From positions 44,377 through 108,376 of the forward strand of contig DATKPQ010000089.1 in NCBI GenBank assembly GCA_035523995.1: DNA of 64,000 nucleotides, written 5' to 3'. Position 1 is the stretch's first letter; each line of letters opens with the position of its first letter. Positions 20,001 through 27,366 of the stretch are shown one piece after another. The position numbers were made by a program, and so were the translations under genes. The notes beneath the pieces were generated by a model, which made no database searches, was not told the DNA's origin, and saw only the letters and a list, made by a program, of their open reading frames with translations. Origin of the DNA: JASHVB01 sp035523995. Lineage in GTDB: Bacteria > Pseudomonadota > Alphaproteobacteria > Acetobacterales > Acetobacteraceae.

Positions 20001-23000
20001 GTTGGCGAAATTACCCAGGGTCAGCGTGTCGCCGCCGCCGCCAAGATCGATGCTGGCATTGCTGGCTTGCGCGCTGAACGTCACCGCGTCTGCGCCGGTG
20101 CCGCCGACGAGCGTATCGATATTCGCGGCGGTGACACTGTTGCCGCCATTGGCCAGGGTCAGCGTATCGGTCCCCGAGCCGAGGTTGACGCTGGCATTCG
20201 TCTCCTGAGTGCCCAGGGTGATGGTGTCGGTGCCGGTGCCGCCGATCAGCGTGTTGACGTTGCTGACTGTGCCGGTGCTCGTGGCGTTATTCAGAGTCAG
20301 TGCGTTGCTTCCGGCGCCCAGATCCACCGACATGCTGGTGGTCAGCGCCGAGCCCAGCGTGATGTTGTCATAGCCGCTGCCGCCGGCGATCGTCTCGACA
20401 TTCGCCACCGTCGCGGTGTTGCTGAAGTTGCCGAAGGCCAGCGTGTCGGCGCCGCTGCCAAGATCGATGCTGGCGTTGCTTACGGCTGTGCCCAGGTTGA
20501 TGGTGTCGGCGCCGGAGCCGCCGATCAGCGTGTCGATATTGCTGACCGTGCCGCTGTTGGCGACGTTCGCCAGGGTCAGCGTACTGGTACTGCTCCCCAG
20601 GTCCACCGTCACGCTGTCGGTCAGCGCGGTCGCCAGCGTGACGGTATCGGTGCCCGAGCCGCCCGCGATGCTGCTCACGTTGCCGACGGTCAGCGTGTTG
20701 ACGAAATTGCCCAGCGTCAGCGTATCATTGCCGCCGCCGCCTGCGACGCTCATGTTGGCAGCCGCGGCGCCAAGCGTAATGGCGTCGTTGCCGGTGCCGC
20801 CCGCGATGGTTTTGACCGCGGCCACTGTCAGGGTGTTGCCGCCGTTTGCGAGGGTCAGCGCATCCGCACCCGAACCCAGGTTGACGCTGGCATTGGTGAC
20901 AGCAGCGCCCAGCGTGATGGTATCGGTGCCCGTGCCGCCGATCAGCGTATCGACGTTGCTGACCGTGCCTGTATTGGTGCCATTGTTCAGCGTCAGCGTG
21001 TTCTCACCGCCGCCGAGATCGACCGACATGCCGGTGGTCAGTGCGGTGGACAGCGTGACGTTGTCGTTGCCGCTGCCGCCAGTGATGCTCGCGGTGTTCC
21101 CGACGGTCGCGGTGTTGCTGAAATTGCCGAAGGTCAGCGTGTCATTGCCGCCGCCAAGGTTGATGCTGGCATTGCTGACCGCCGCACCCAACGAAATCGT
21201 ATCGGCGCCGGTGCCACCGACGATCGTCTGGACATTCGAAACCGTCGCGCTGTTGGTGAAGTTGCCGAAGGTCAGCGTGTCGGCACCAGAGCCCAGATTG
21301 ATGCTGGCGCTGCCTGCCGCGGTGCCCAGCGTGATGGTGTCGGTGCCAGTGCCGCCGACCAGCGTGCCGACATTGCTGACTGTCCCGGTATTCGCTCCGT
21401 TGGCCAAGGTCAGCGTATTATTTCCGCCGCCAAGATCGATCGAATCGCTGTTGGTAAGGCCGGTCGTCAACGTGATGCCGTCGTTGCCGGCCCCGCCGAC
21501 GATCGACTCTACGTTCGCCACGGTCAGCACATCGCCGCCGGCTGCAAGCGTCAGCTTGTCGGCGCCGACACCGAGATCGACGCTGCCGCCGGTGATGGCG
21601 TTGCCCATCGTAACCACGTCGGCGCCGGTGCCGCCGATCAGCGTCTGGACGTTGGCCACCGTGCCGGTGTTGGGCACGTTGCCCAGGGTCAGCGTGTTCT
21701 CGCCACCCCCCAGATCGACCGACATGTTGGTGGTCAGCGCGGAGGCAAGAGTAACCGTGTCATTGCCGGATCCGCCGGCGATCGTATCGACGTTCGCAAC
21801 CGTCGCCGTGTTCGTGAAATTCCCGAAGGTCAGCGTGTCGCTACCGGAGCCCAGGCTGATGCTGGCGTTGTTCGCCGCGGCACCCAGCGTGATGGTGTCG
21901 GCCCCGGTGCCGCCGATGACGGTTTCGGCGTTGCTGACCGTGCCCGTATTGGTAGCATTGGCAAGGGTCAGCGTGCTGTTGCCGGTACCGAGGTCGATCT
22001 GATCGCTGTTGGAAAGCGCAGACCCTAGCGTGACGTTATCGTTGCCGGTGCCGCCGTTGATCGTCTCGGTGTTGGAGACGGTCAGCGTGCTGCTGTAGTT
22101 GCCCAGGTTCAGCGTATCATTGCCCGCGCCGAGATCGACGCTGACGTCGTTGGCCGCTGCTCCCAGCGTCACATTATCCGCACCGGTGCCGCCGATCACG
22201 GTCGACACATTGGCAACCGTCAGGCTGTTGCTGCCGTTCGCCAGTGTCAGCGTATCCGCGCCGGTGCCCAGGCTGACGCTGGCGTTTACCGCCGCGGTGC
22301 CCAGCGTGACGGTATCTGTGCCGATGCCGCCGAGCAGGGTATTGACATTACTGACCGTGCCGGTGTTGGTGCTGTTGTTCAGCGTCAGCGTGTTCTCGCC
22401 GCCGCCAAGATCCACCTGCATCGCCGTCGTCAGGCTGGTGCCAAGCGTGATGGCGTCGTTGCCGCTGCCGCCGACGATCGTCTCGACGTTCGAAACCGTC
22501 GCTGTGTTGGCGAAGTTGCCGAAGGTCAGCGTGTCGTTGCCGGCTCCGAGGTCGACGCTGGCATTGTCGGCCGCGGCGCCGAGCGTGATGGCGTCCGCGG
22601 CGGTGCCGCCGATCAGCGTATCGACGTCGCTGACGGTGCCCGTGTTCGCGACGTTATCCAGCGCGAGCGTGCTCTCACCGGTGCCGAGGTTGATCGAGTC
22701 GCTGGTCGTTAGCGCCGTGCCCAGCGTCACGTTGTCGTTGCCGGAGCCGCCGGTGATCGTCTCGGTGTTGGAGACGGTTACCGTGTTGTTGAAATTGGCC
22801 AGGTTCAGCGTGTCGCTGCCGGCGCCCAGATCGATACTGTCGTTCACCGCGGCGGCGCCAAGCGTGACGTTATCCGCGCCACTGCCGCCGATCAGCGTGC
22901 CCACCCCGGCAACCGTTACGGTGTTGCCGCCCGCGGCCAGGGTGAGCGTATCGGCGTTGCTGCCCAGTTCGGCGCTGCCGTTGGTGATACCCACGCCATA

Positions 23001-24071
23001 GGTGATGGTATCGGTGCCGGTGCCGCCGATCAGCGTATCAACGTTGCTGACTGTGCCAGTGTTGGTGCCGTTGGCCAGTGTCAGCGTATTCTCGCCGCCG
23101 CCCAGGTTCACCGACATGGCGGTGGTCAGCACGGTTGACAGCGCCACGTCGTCGTTGCCGCTGCCGCCGGCCAGCGTGCCGATCGTTCCTACCGTAGCCG
23201 TATTGGTGAAATTGCCGAGGGTGAGCGTGTCGGCAGTTGTGCTCAGGTTGATGCTGGCATTGTTCGCCGCCGCGCCCAGGGTGATCGTGTCGGTGCCGGT
23301 CCCGCCAACCAGTGTCGCCACGTTGCTGACGGTGCCGGTGTTGGCGCCGTTCTTCAGGGTCAGCATGCTGGCGCCGCTGCCCAGATCGATCGCGTCCGAG
23401 GTGGTCAGCAAGCTGCCCAGGGTGATGGTGTCGTTGCCCGCGCCGCCGGCGATGGATTCGGTGTTGGCGACGGTCAGCGTGCTGCTTGCACTGCCCAAAT
23501 TCAGCGTGTCGCTGCCGGCGCCGAGATCAACGCTGGCGTTGGTGACGCCGCCACCCAGCGTCACGTCATCGGCACCGCTGCCGCCGACGAGCGTTTCGAA
23601 ATTGACGATGGTGAGGCTGTTGCCGCCGGCTGCCAGCGTCAGCGTGTCGGCCCCGCCGCCGAGATCAACGCTGCCGTTGGCCATTGCGGTGCCGAGTGTG
23701 ACGGTATCGGCACCCGTGCCGCCGATCAGTGTATCGATGTTGCTGACCGTGCCGGTGTTGGTGCCGTTGTCCAGGGTCAGCGTATTGTTGCCGCCACCCA
23801 GATCGACCTGCATCCCGGTGGTCAGCGCGGTGGCGAGCGTTACGTCGTCGTCCCCCGCGCCGGCGCTGAGCGTCTCCACATTGGAGACGGTTACGGTATT
23901 GCCGAGTGCGCCCAGGTTCAGCGTATCGCTGCCCGCGCCCAGATCAACGCTGGCATCGGCCAGCGCCCCGGTGAAGGTTATAGTGTCGTTGCCTGATCCG
24001 GAGGTCAGGGTGTCGACAGTGCTGAACGTAGCGGTGTTGTTGCCATTACCGAGGGTGACGACGTCGGACAC
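14073..24071 (-). CDS. Giant RTX-like repeat protein, probable type I-secreted surface protein
   Basis: 3332 residues, from GTG 24071 with AGGAG 9 bases upstream. Nearly the whole chain is a 46-residue repeat, about 68 copies. Each unit has two Gly/Asp turns, one like DLGGGNDTLTLG and one like IGGTGADTITLG; the second matches the RTX nonapeptide GGxGxDxUx, so a Ca2+-stabilised beta-solenoid is likely. There is no Sec signal peptide. The last about 140 residues are not repeated and end in LYYSANGSFSGGGTLIG plus a hydrophobic finish, like C-terminal type I secretion signals of RTX proteins. Composition is extreme: Gly, Thr, Asn, Ala, Ser, Leu, Val and Asp dominate, Cys is not seen and Arg, His, Trp and Pro are almost absent. 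No HlyB/HlyD/TolC genes lie in the window. Adhesin or S-layer-like matrix protein are the best guesses. It heads the operon containing the OGT-like enzyme. Confidence 0.85.
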   Translation of the reverse strand: MSDVVTLGNGNNTATFSTVDTLTSGSGNDTITFTGALADASVDLGAGSDTLNLGALGNTVTVSNVETLSAGAGDDDVTLATALTTGMQVDLGGGNNTLTLDNGTNTGTVSNIDTLIGGTGADTVTLGTAMANGSVDLGGGADTLTLAAGGNSLTIVNFETLVGGSGADDVTLGGGVTNASVDLGAGSDTLNLGSASSTLTVANTESIAGGAGNDTITLGSLLTTSDAIDLGSGASMLTLKNGANTGTVSNVATLVGGTGTDTITLGAAANNASINLSTTADTLTLGNFTNTATVGTIGTLAGGSGNDDVALSTVLTTAMSVNLGGGENTLTLANGTNTGTVSNVDTLIGGTGTDTITYGVGITNGSAELGSNADTLTLAAGGNTVTVAGVGTLIGGSGADNVTLGAAAVNDSIDLGAGSDTLNLANFNNTVTVSNTETITGGSGNDNVTLGTALTTSDSINLGTGESTLALDNVANTGTVSDVDTLIGGTAADAITLGAAADNASVDLGAGNDTLTFGNFANTATVSNVETIVGGSGNDAITLGTSLTTAMQVDLGGGENTLTLNNSTNTGTVSNVNTLLGGIGTDTVTLGTAAVNASVSLGTGADTLTLANGSNSLTVANVSTVIGGTGADNVTLGAAANDVSVDLGAGNDTLNLGNYSSTLTVSNTETINGGTGNDNVTLGSALSNSDQIDLGTGNSTLTLANATNTGTVSNAETVIGGTGADTITLGAAANNASISLGSGSDTLTFGNFTNTATVANVDTIAGGSGNDTVTLASALTTNMSVDLGGGENTLTLGNVPNTGTVANVQTLIGGTGADVVTMGNAITGGSVDLGVGADKLTLAAGGDVLTVANVESIVGGAGNDGITLTTGLTNSDSIDLGGGNNTLTLANGANTGTVSNVGTLVGGTGTDTITLGTAAGSASINLGSGADTLTFGNFTNSATVSNVQTIVGGTGADTISLGAAVSNASINLGGGNDTLTFGNFSNTATVGNTASITGGSGNDNVTLSTALTTGMSVDLGGGENTLTLNNGTNTGTVSNVDTLIGGTGTDTITLGAAVTNASVNLGSGADALTLANGGNTLTVAAVKTIAGGTGNDAITLGAAAANMSVAGGGGNDTLTLGNFVNTLTVGNVSSIAGGSGTDTVTLATALTDSVTVDLGSSTSTLTLANVANSGTVSNIDTLIGGSGADTINLGTAVSNASIDLGSGADTLAFGNFSNTATVANVETIAGGSGYDNITLGSALTTSMSVDLGAGSNALTLNNATSTGTVSNVNTLIGGTGTDTITLGTQETNASVNLGSGTDTLTLANGGNSVTAANIDTLVGGTGADAVTFSAQASNASIDLGGGGDTLTLGNFANTVTVANTATITGGTGSDNVTLASALTDSNAVDLGGGANTLTLANVANTGTVSNVNTLIGGSAADTINLGTAASNASIDLGSGNDTLNLGNFANSATVSNTETIAGGSGNDAITLGTALTTSMSVDLGAGNNTLTLAGGTNTGTVSNIDTLIGGSGTDTVTLGTQASNASINLGSGADILTFGAFANAATVSNTKTIVGGTGNDTITLGTALTNSMSVDLGGGSNGLTLANAANTGTVSNVGTLIGGTGVDNITLGTAVTDGSVNLGTGADTLTLAAGGNSLTEANVKTLIGGSGADAVTFSTAASNASIDLGSGGDTLTFGNFSNTATVSNTQTITGGVGNDTITLGTALTASMQVDLGAGLNKLTLANVTNTGTVGNVNTLIGASGTDAITLGTQVTNASVSLGTGADTLTLADGGNILTAAAVQTIVGGSGNDTVTLGAQATNASIDLGGGSDSLALGSFADTVTVANVETITSGSGNDSITLDSALSDTMQVDLGSGKNTLILDNAANTGTVENVGTLIGGTGDDAVTLGSAASNASIDLGSGSNSLTFSNLANAATVANVETITGGSGADALTLGSALTNSDQVDLGAGANKLTLGNFASTGTVSNVNTLIGGTGADTITLGTVASNASISLGSGADSLTFGNFTNTATVANVESIQGGSANDTITLGSTLTTNMSVDLGAGLNELTLATTGGTGTVSNVNTLIGGVGVDNVTLGTQVTNGSVQFGAGADSLTLAAGGNTLTVTNVESVIGGGGGDIITLGAAANNSRIDLQGGASEVVLGNFSSTVTVANTESITGGAGADAVTLGSALTNSMSVDLGGGKSKLTLGNFSNTGTVNNVDTLIGGTGADQVSLGTALVNGSVNLGSGNDVLTLANAANSATIANIKTVIGGTGSDTITMGAAVSNASISLGTGSDVLTLGNYTNTATVSNASSIVGGSGADNITLGSALNDSTSVDLGAGANTLTLANASNTGTVKNVGTLLGGTGNDTITLGTAAGNASINLGSGNDTLTFGNFTNTATVGNVDTITGGSGNDTVSLTTALTDSTSIDLGGGENKLALGNFANTGTVNNINTLVGGTGADTVTLGNAMTNGSVNLGGGGDSLTLANGTNSATVSNVQTLAGGSGNDTITLGSLLATNMSVDLGGGSNKLTLANGANTGTVSNVNTLIGSTGVDLITLGTQVTNASVSLGTSADRLTLAAGGNTLTASAVSSIVGGGGGDTVTLGAAVTNDSIDLKGGASTVVLGNFANSLTVANTETIAGGSGNDSVTLGSALTTNMQVDLGGGKNLLTLGNFTNTGTVGNVNTLTGGTGADTVTLSTAMSNGSVNLGSGNDTVTFGNFTNSATVSNVKTIVGGSGADTITLGAAAANVSIDLGAGSDVLTLGNYTNAATVSNVETVTGGSGADTITLGSALSNSMSVDLGGGANTLTLNNATNTGTVRNIGTLIGGTGNDTITLGTAASKASISLGAGNDTLTLGNFANTATIGNVSSIVGGTGNDTITLGSLLTTSNSVDLGGGQNVLTLANGANTGTVNNINTLIGGTGNDAITLGTAVVNGSVSLGTGQDTLTLANGTNSATVANFATLLGGSGNDTMTLGAGVTGADIDLGGGSNTLTLNKSNNNATVTNVQTLVGGAGNDAITLGGALTTGMSIDLGAGTNTLTLSNATSTGTVNNVGTLIGGTGVDTITYGTAEANASVSLGTAADTVTFGNFTNSATVANVDTILAGSGNDTITLGSSLTDSMKVDLGGGENKLTLANGGDAGTVNNVNTLIGGTGTDTVTLGTLVTNGSVSLGAAADTLTLANGTNKVSVASTGTVFGGTGADTVVLTGSMASMVIGGAGMNFITGNTVGDTYVFDQDSANNYTTVENFNTAKGDKIALDTTGSETLTNDTYNLGGAALTANDLTSVANATARLATTLSNGGNGGFVFEQDTGGLYYSANGSFSGGGTLIGVITTNGSTAWTFNANSFTQV
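14540..24060 (-). repeat. Array of about 68 coding repeats of 138 bp
   Basis: The unit is 46 codons (138 bp): for example the phrase GCCGATCAGCGTGTTGACG (plus strand) occurs at about 17877 and a variant about 276 bases further on. Units fall into three classes by their middle part: A with NTGTVSNVDTLIGG, B with AAGGNTLTVANV, and C with GNFTNTATVSNVETI. A alternates with B-C or C, giving longer blocks of two to three units. Copies have diverged at third positions, so this is an old array and not an assembly artefact. It ends before the unique C-terminal secretion region. Confidence 0.85.
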
Positions 24072-24195
24072 GGGGGGCGTCTCCTGGGAAGCCAGGAAAT
24101 GGCCGTTTTGTCCTTGGCCCTGGCGGTAAGCACGGTCTTCGTGCCCCGCCTGCCTACGCCCGAAAGGTAAAGAAATGGTTCGTGCGGCGAGAGAT

Positions 24196-25203
24196 TCAGC
24201 CTGCCCGATCCAGCCGTACGTTCTCCGGCACCAGCGTTGCGGACCACCGAATCCTTCCCTCCGTCAGCCGCAGTCCGTGGGCTGCCAGAGCGGGTGCCAG
24301 CAGCGCGGCGGGATTGGTCGAGGCCAGCCGAACCGCATCCGCCGGGCTTGCGAAGCCCCAATTGGCGATGTTGCGCACCGCCTGGTCGAGGCACAGCGCG
24401 GAACCCGCCAGTCTGGTTCCACCCGGCACGTGCACGGCGCCGTTTTCGCTATGTTCTATCGGCATGCCAGCGAAGCAATAAACTCCTGGCTGCGTTGCCG
24501 CCGCGGCCGTGGCGTCGGTGATCAGCACCGCACGATCGAGGCCCTTGGCCCGCAGCATCACCTTCAAGGCCGGCGGCGGGATGTGGATCCCGTCAGCGAT
24601 GAAACTTGCCGCCAAACGGTCCTCGGCAAGATGCGCCACCAGCGGGTTACGGAATTTCGCCATCATGCGGGGTAGGGCGTTACCCAGATGGGTACTGAGG
24701 GCGGCACCCGCCTCGGCCGCCTGGGCCAGCACAGAGGCATCGGCGGCACTATGGCCAATCGCCACCAACATGCCCTGCGCCCGCGCCGCCCGGGCCAGGG
24801 CGACCGCGCCCGATTGTTCCGGTGCCAGCGTTAGTATCAGCACCGGACGCGCCAGCGCGGCCGTCAGGCGGCGCAACAGGGCAGGATCGGGCGGCACCAT
24901 GGCATTCGGCGGGTGGCAGCCGGCGAAGCCGGGCGCGGGGTTGAGGAACGGCCCCTCAAGGTGAAAGCCCGGCACCATCGCCGGCCCCAGCCCGCTGGTC
25001 GCCACGGCGTGGTCCAGTGCGGCCAGGCGCTCGGCCAGGACCGACTCCGGAGCTGTGATCAGCGTCGGCAGGCAGGTGGTGACGCCGGACCGCAGCATGG
25101 CCTCCAGTGCATGGTCCAGCGCCGCGGCGTCCAATGCCGCATCGTTGAAATCCACCCCGGCGTAGCCGTTCACCTGCAGGTCGATCAGTCCGCGGCTATC
25201 CAT
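24196..25203 (-). CDS. nagA: N-acetylglucosamine-6-phosphate deacetylase-like amidohydrolase, short form
   Basis: 335 residues from MDSRGLIDLQVNG; AAGG lies just before this ATG and nothing upstream resembles the family. NagA removes acetate from GlcNAc-6-phosphate in amino-sugar recycling. The metal and active-site set is present: HLEGP with E83, GHS with H151, THLGNA with H172, DGIH with H207 and the catalytic Asp in LITDA (D230). It is shorter than usual (about 380): the roughly 50-residue N-terminal beta-sandwich part before LIDLQVNG is missing and the C-terminal end is also trimmed. It stands divergent from ftsH, 124 bases from the start of the giant repeat gene. If active, it could feed GlcN-6-P to UDP-GlcNAc synthesis, the usual OGT donor. 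Confidence 0.85.
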   Translation of the reverse strand: MDSRGLIDLQVNGYAGVDFNDAALDAAALDHALEAMLRSGVTTCLPTLITAPESVLAERLAALDHAVATSGLGPAMVPGFHLEGPFLNPAPGFAGCHPPNAMVPPDPALLRRLTAALARPVLILTLAPEQSGAVALARAARAQGMLVAIGHSAADASVLAQAAEAGAALSTHLGNALPRMMAKFRNPLVAHLAEDRLAASFIADGIHIPPPALKVMLRAKGLDRAVLITDATAAAATQPGVYCFAGMPIEHSENGAVHVPGGTRLAGSALCLDQAVRNIANWGFASPADAVRLASTNPAALLAPALAAHGLRLTEGRIRWSATLVPENVRLDRAG

Positions 25204-25345
25204 GGAGCCTTTTCTCGCCCACGTTCGTTGTGACGGGTGTGCCCGCCGGCAATCGCCGGCTTGAGAGGCATCCGCCGCCGCCCAGATTGTTGCATGCCAC
25301 GGCGTGCCGTCGCCATGTTTGCCGGGCGAGCCAGGGAGACACGCC

Positions 25346-27223
25346 GTGCCAGCGCCCAAACAGCAGCAGCAGTTCCCGTCCTTTGTCTGGCTGATCCTCC
25401 TCGGCCTGATCGTGGCGAGCTTGTTCGGCATGTTTGCCGGCGGCGGGGGCAGCGCCGGCGGCTCCGAGGAGATTCCCTACAGCCAGTTTCAGCAGCTCTT
25501 GAATTCCGGGAAGGTGAAGCAGGTCACCGTTTCGGGCGACCTGATCCACGGCACGCTGAGCGAGAAGCTGCCCGACGGCAACACGGAGTTCAGCACGGTT
25601 CAGGTGCCGCCCGACCTCGCCGGCCAACTCGCCAGCCATCACGTGCAATACAGTGCGGCGCCGACCAACACCGCATTCGGCACGTTGCTCTCCTGGATCA
25701 TCCCGCCATTGCTGTTCGTCGGCATCTGGGTCTGGGCGTCGCGCGCGATGATGGGCGGCGGCGGTGGCCGGGGCGGCGGCTTCGGCGGACTGGGCGGCGG
25801 ATTGTTCTCCATCGGCCGCAGCCGCGCCAAGCTGATCAACGCCGAGACCGGGGTGAAGACCACCTTCGACGATGTCGCTGGCGTGGACGAGGCTAAGGCC
25901 GAGCTGCACGAGATCGTTGATTTCCTGAAGCAGCCGGAGCGGTTCGGCCGCCTGGGCGCGCATATCCCGCGCGGCATCCTGCTGGTGGGGCCGCCCGGCA
26001 CCGGCAAGACGCTGCTGGCGCGGGCCGTGGCAGGTGAAGCGGGCGTCGCGTTCTTCTCCACCAACGGCGCAGAGTTCGTGGAGATGTTTGTGGGCGTCGG
26101 CGCCTCGCGCGTTCGGGATTTGTTCGAAAAGGCACGGGAGTCCGCCCCGTGTATCATCTTTATCGATGAGCTGGATGCGCTGGGGCGGGCGAGGGGAGCC
26201 TCGCCGATCACCGGCCAGGACGAGAAGGAGCAAACGCTGAACCAGTTGCTGGCGGAGATGGACGGGTTCGACCGGTCGGTAGCAATCGTGGTGCTGGCGG
26301 CGACCAACCGCCCGGAGATTCTTGACCCCGCGTTGCTGCGGGCGGGGCGGTTCGACAGGCAAGTGCTGGTGGACCGGCCGGACAAGAAGGGGCGCGTCGA
26401 TATCCTGCGCATCCATACCAAGCGACTGGCTCTGGCCCCCGACGCGAAGCTGGAGAACATCGCGGCGCTGACCCCTGGCTTCACCGGGGCGGACCTGGCG
26501 AACCTGGCGAACGAGGCCGCCGTGGTGGCGACACGCCGCGGCGGCGATTCGTTGACGATGGACGATTTTACGCGCGCGATCGAACGGATCGTGGCGGGGC
26601 TGGAGAAGAAGTCGCGCGTGCTGATCCCAAAGGAGCGGCGGATCGTCGCCTATCACGAGATGGGGCATGCGCTGGTCGCGCTATCGCTGCCGAATGCCGA
26701 TCCGGTGCAGAAGGTGTCGATCATTCCTCGGGGCATCGGCGCGCTGGGGTACACGTTGCAGCGTCCGGTGGACGACCGCTTCCTGATGAGCCGCCAGGAA
26801 CTGGAGGACAAGATGACGGTGCTGCTAGGGGGCAGAGCGGCAGAGATGATCCTGGGCGACGACGTTTCCACCGGCGCGGCTGACGACCTGGCGAAGGCGA
26901 CCGATATCGCGCGAGGGATCGTGATGCGGTTTGGCATGGACGAGCATCTGGGGCCGGTCGCGTGGGACACCGAGCAAGCGAATTTCCTGCAAGAGCAACC
27001 AGGGGTGTTCTGGCGGCAGCGGCGGTATTCCGACCAAACCGCACATGAGATCGACATGGCGGTGCGCTCGCATGTGGAGGCAGCGCGGGCGCGGGCGTTC
27101 GGGATTTTGCAGGACAACCGGGCGGCGCTGGATGAAGGAGCCGAGGCGCTGCTGGCCCATGAGACGCTGGGGCCGGAGGAGTTGCCGAAGGTGAAGGGGG
27201 TGGAGCGGCAGGCGGCGGATTAG
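25346..27223 (+). CDS. ftsH: ATP-dependent zinc metalloprotease FtsH
   Basis: 625 residues from GTG 25346 (GGGAGA before it; the upstream ATG at 25304 would add a non-conserved extension). Membrane-anchored AAA+ protease that unfolds and degrades membrane and soluble proteins. Domains: TM helix about 12-31, periplasmic region about 40-108, TM helix about 111-132, Gly-rich linker, AAA module with Walker A GPPGTGKT (215-222) and Walker B FIDELDALG, arginine-finger region, and the protease with the zinc motif HEMGH (H437) in place of the common HEAGH, plus the downstream DDLAKATDIAR with the third-ligand region. There is a short C-terminal tail. The promoter should lie in the 142-base gap shared with nagA. 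It may be a second FtsH paralogue, because tilS/hpt or folP are not next to it. Confidence 0.92.
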   Translation: MPAPKQQQQFPSFVWLILLGLIVASLFGMFAGGGGSAGGSEEIPYSQFQQLLNSGKVKQVTVSGDLIHGTLSEKLPDGNTEFSTVQVPPDLAGQLASHHVQYSAAPTNTAFGTLLSWIIPPLLFVGIWVWASRAMMGGGGGRGGGFGGLGGGLFSIGRSRAKLINAETGVKTTFDDVAGVDEAKAELHEIVDFLKQPERFGRLGAHIPRGILLVGPPGTGKTLLARAVAGEAGVAFFSTNGAEFVEMFVGVGASRVRDLFEKARESAPCIIFIDELDALGRARGASPITGQDEKEQTLNQLLAEMDGFDRSVAIVVLAATNRPEILDPALLRAGRFDRQVLVDRPDKKGRVDILRIHTKRLALAPDAKLENIAALTPGFTGADLANLANEAAVVATRRGGDSLTMDDFTRAIERIVAGLEKKSRVLIPKERRIVAYHEMGHALVALSLPNADPVQKVSIIPRGIGALGYTLQRPVDDRFLMSRQELEDKMTVLLGGRAAEMILGDDVSTGAADDLAKATDIARGIVMRFGMDEHLGPVAWDTEQANFLQEQPGVFWRQRRYSDQTAHEIDMAVRSHVEAARARAFGILQDNRAALDEGAEALLAHETLGPEELPKVKGVERQAAD

Positions 27224-27258
27224 TACTTTGTCGTGATTTTCGACGCACCAAGTTCTGT

Positions 27259-27353
27259 CATCGCGAGGAGCACAGCGACGAAGCAATCTCGATCGTGATT
27301 CGCTCCTCGTGACCGAGATTGCTTCATCGCTTCGCTTCTCGCAATGACAGTTA
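27259..27353. repeat. Palindromic intergenic repeat, ATTGCGAGGAGCG family
   Basis: CATCGCGAGGAGCACAGCGA on the left and TCGCTTCGCTTCTCGCAATG on the right are inverted arms around GAAGCAATCTCG and its complement. It lies between the converging ftsH and CoA-ligase genes and probably also serves as a transcript-end hairpin. Confidence 0.8.
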
Positions 27354-27366
27354 CTTGTCTGGGCGT

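Noticed and set aside
14073..24071. Assembly artefact as the source of the giant repeat gene
   Set aside because: Units differ in many third positions and in residue class, and the frame stays open for almost 10 kb; a collapsed or artificially expanded repeat would show identical copies.
14434..24129. Several long plus-strand open frames (300 to 650 codons) opposite the giant repeat gene
   Set aside because: They are Pro/Ser/Val/Ala-rich translations of the reverse complement of the 138-bp repeats, with no ribosome-binding sites, no family features and repeat-locked period; high GC and the absence of certain codons on the coding strand explain their openness.
25196..26668. A 490-codon minus-strand frame opposite ftsH
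   Set aside because: Antisense shadow: ftsH on the plus strand has every family motif, and this frame has none.
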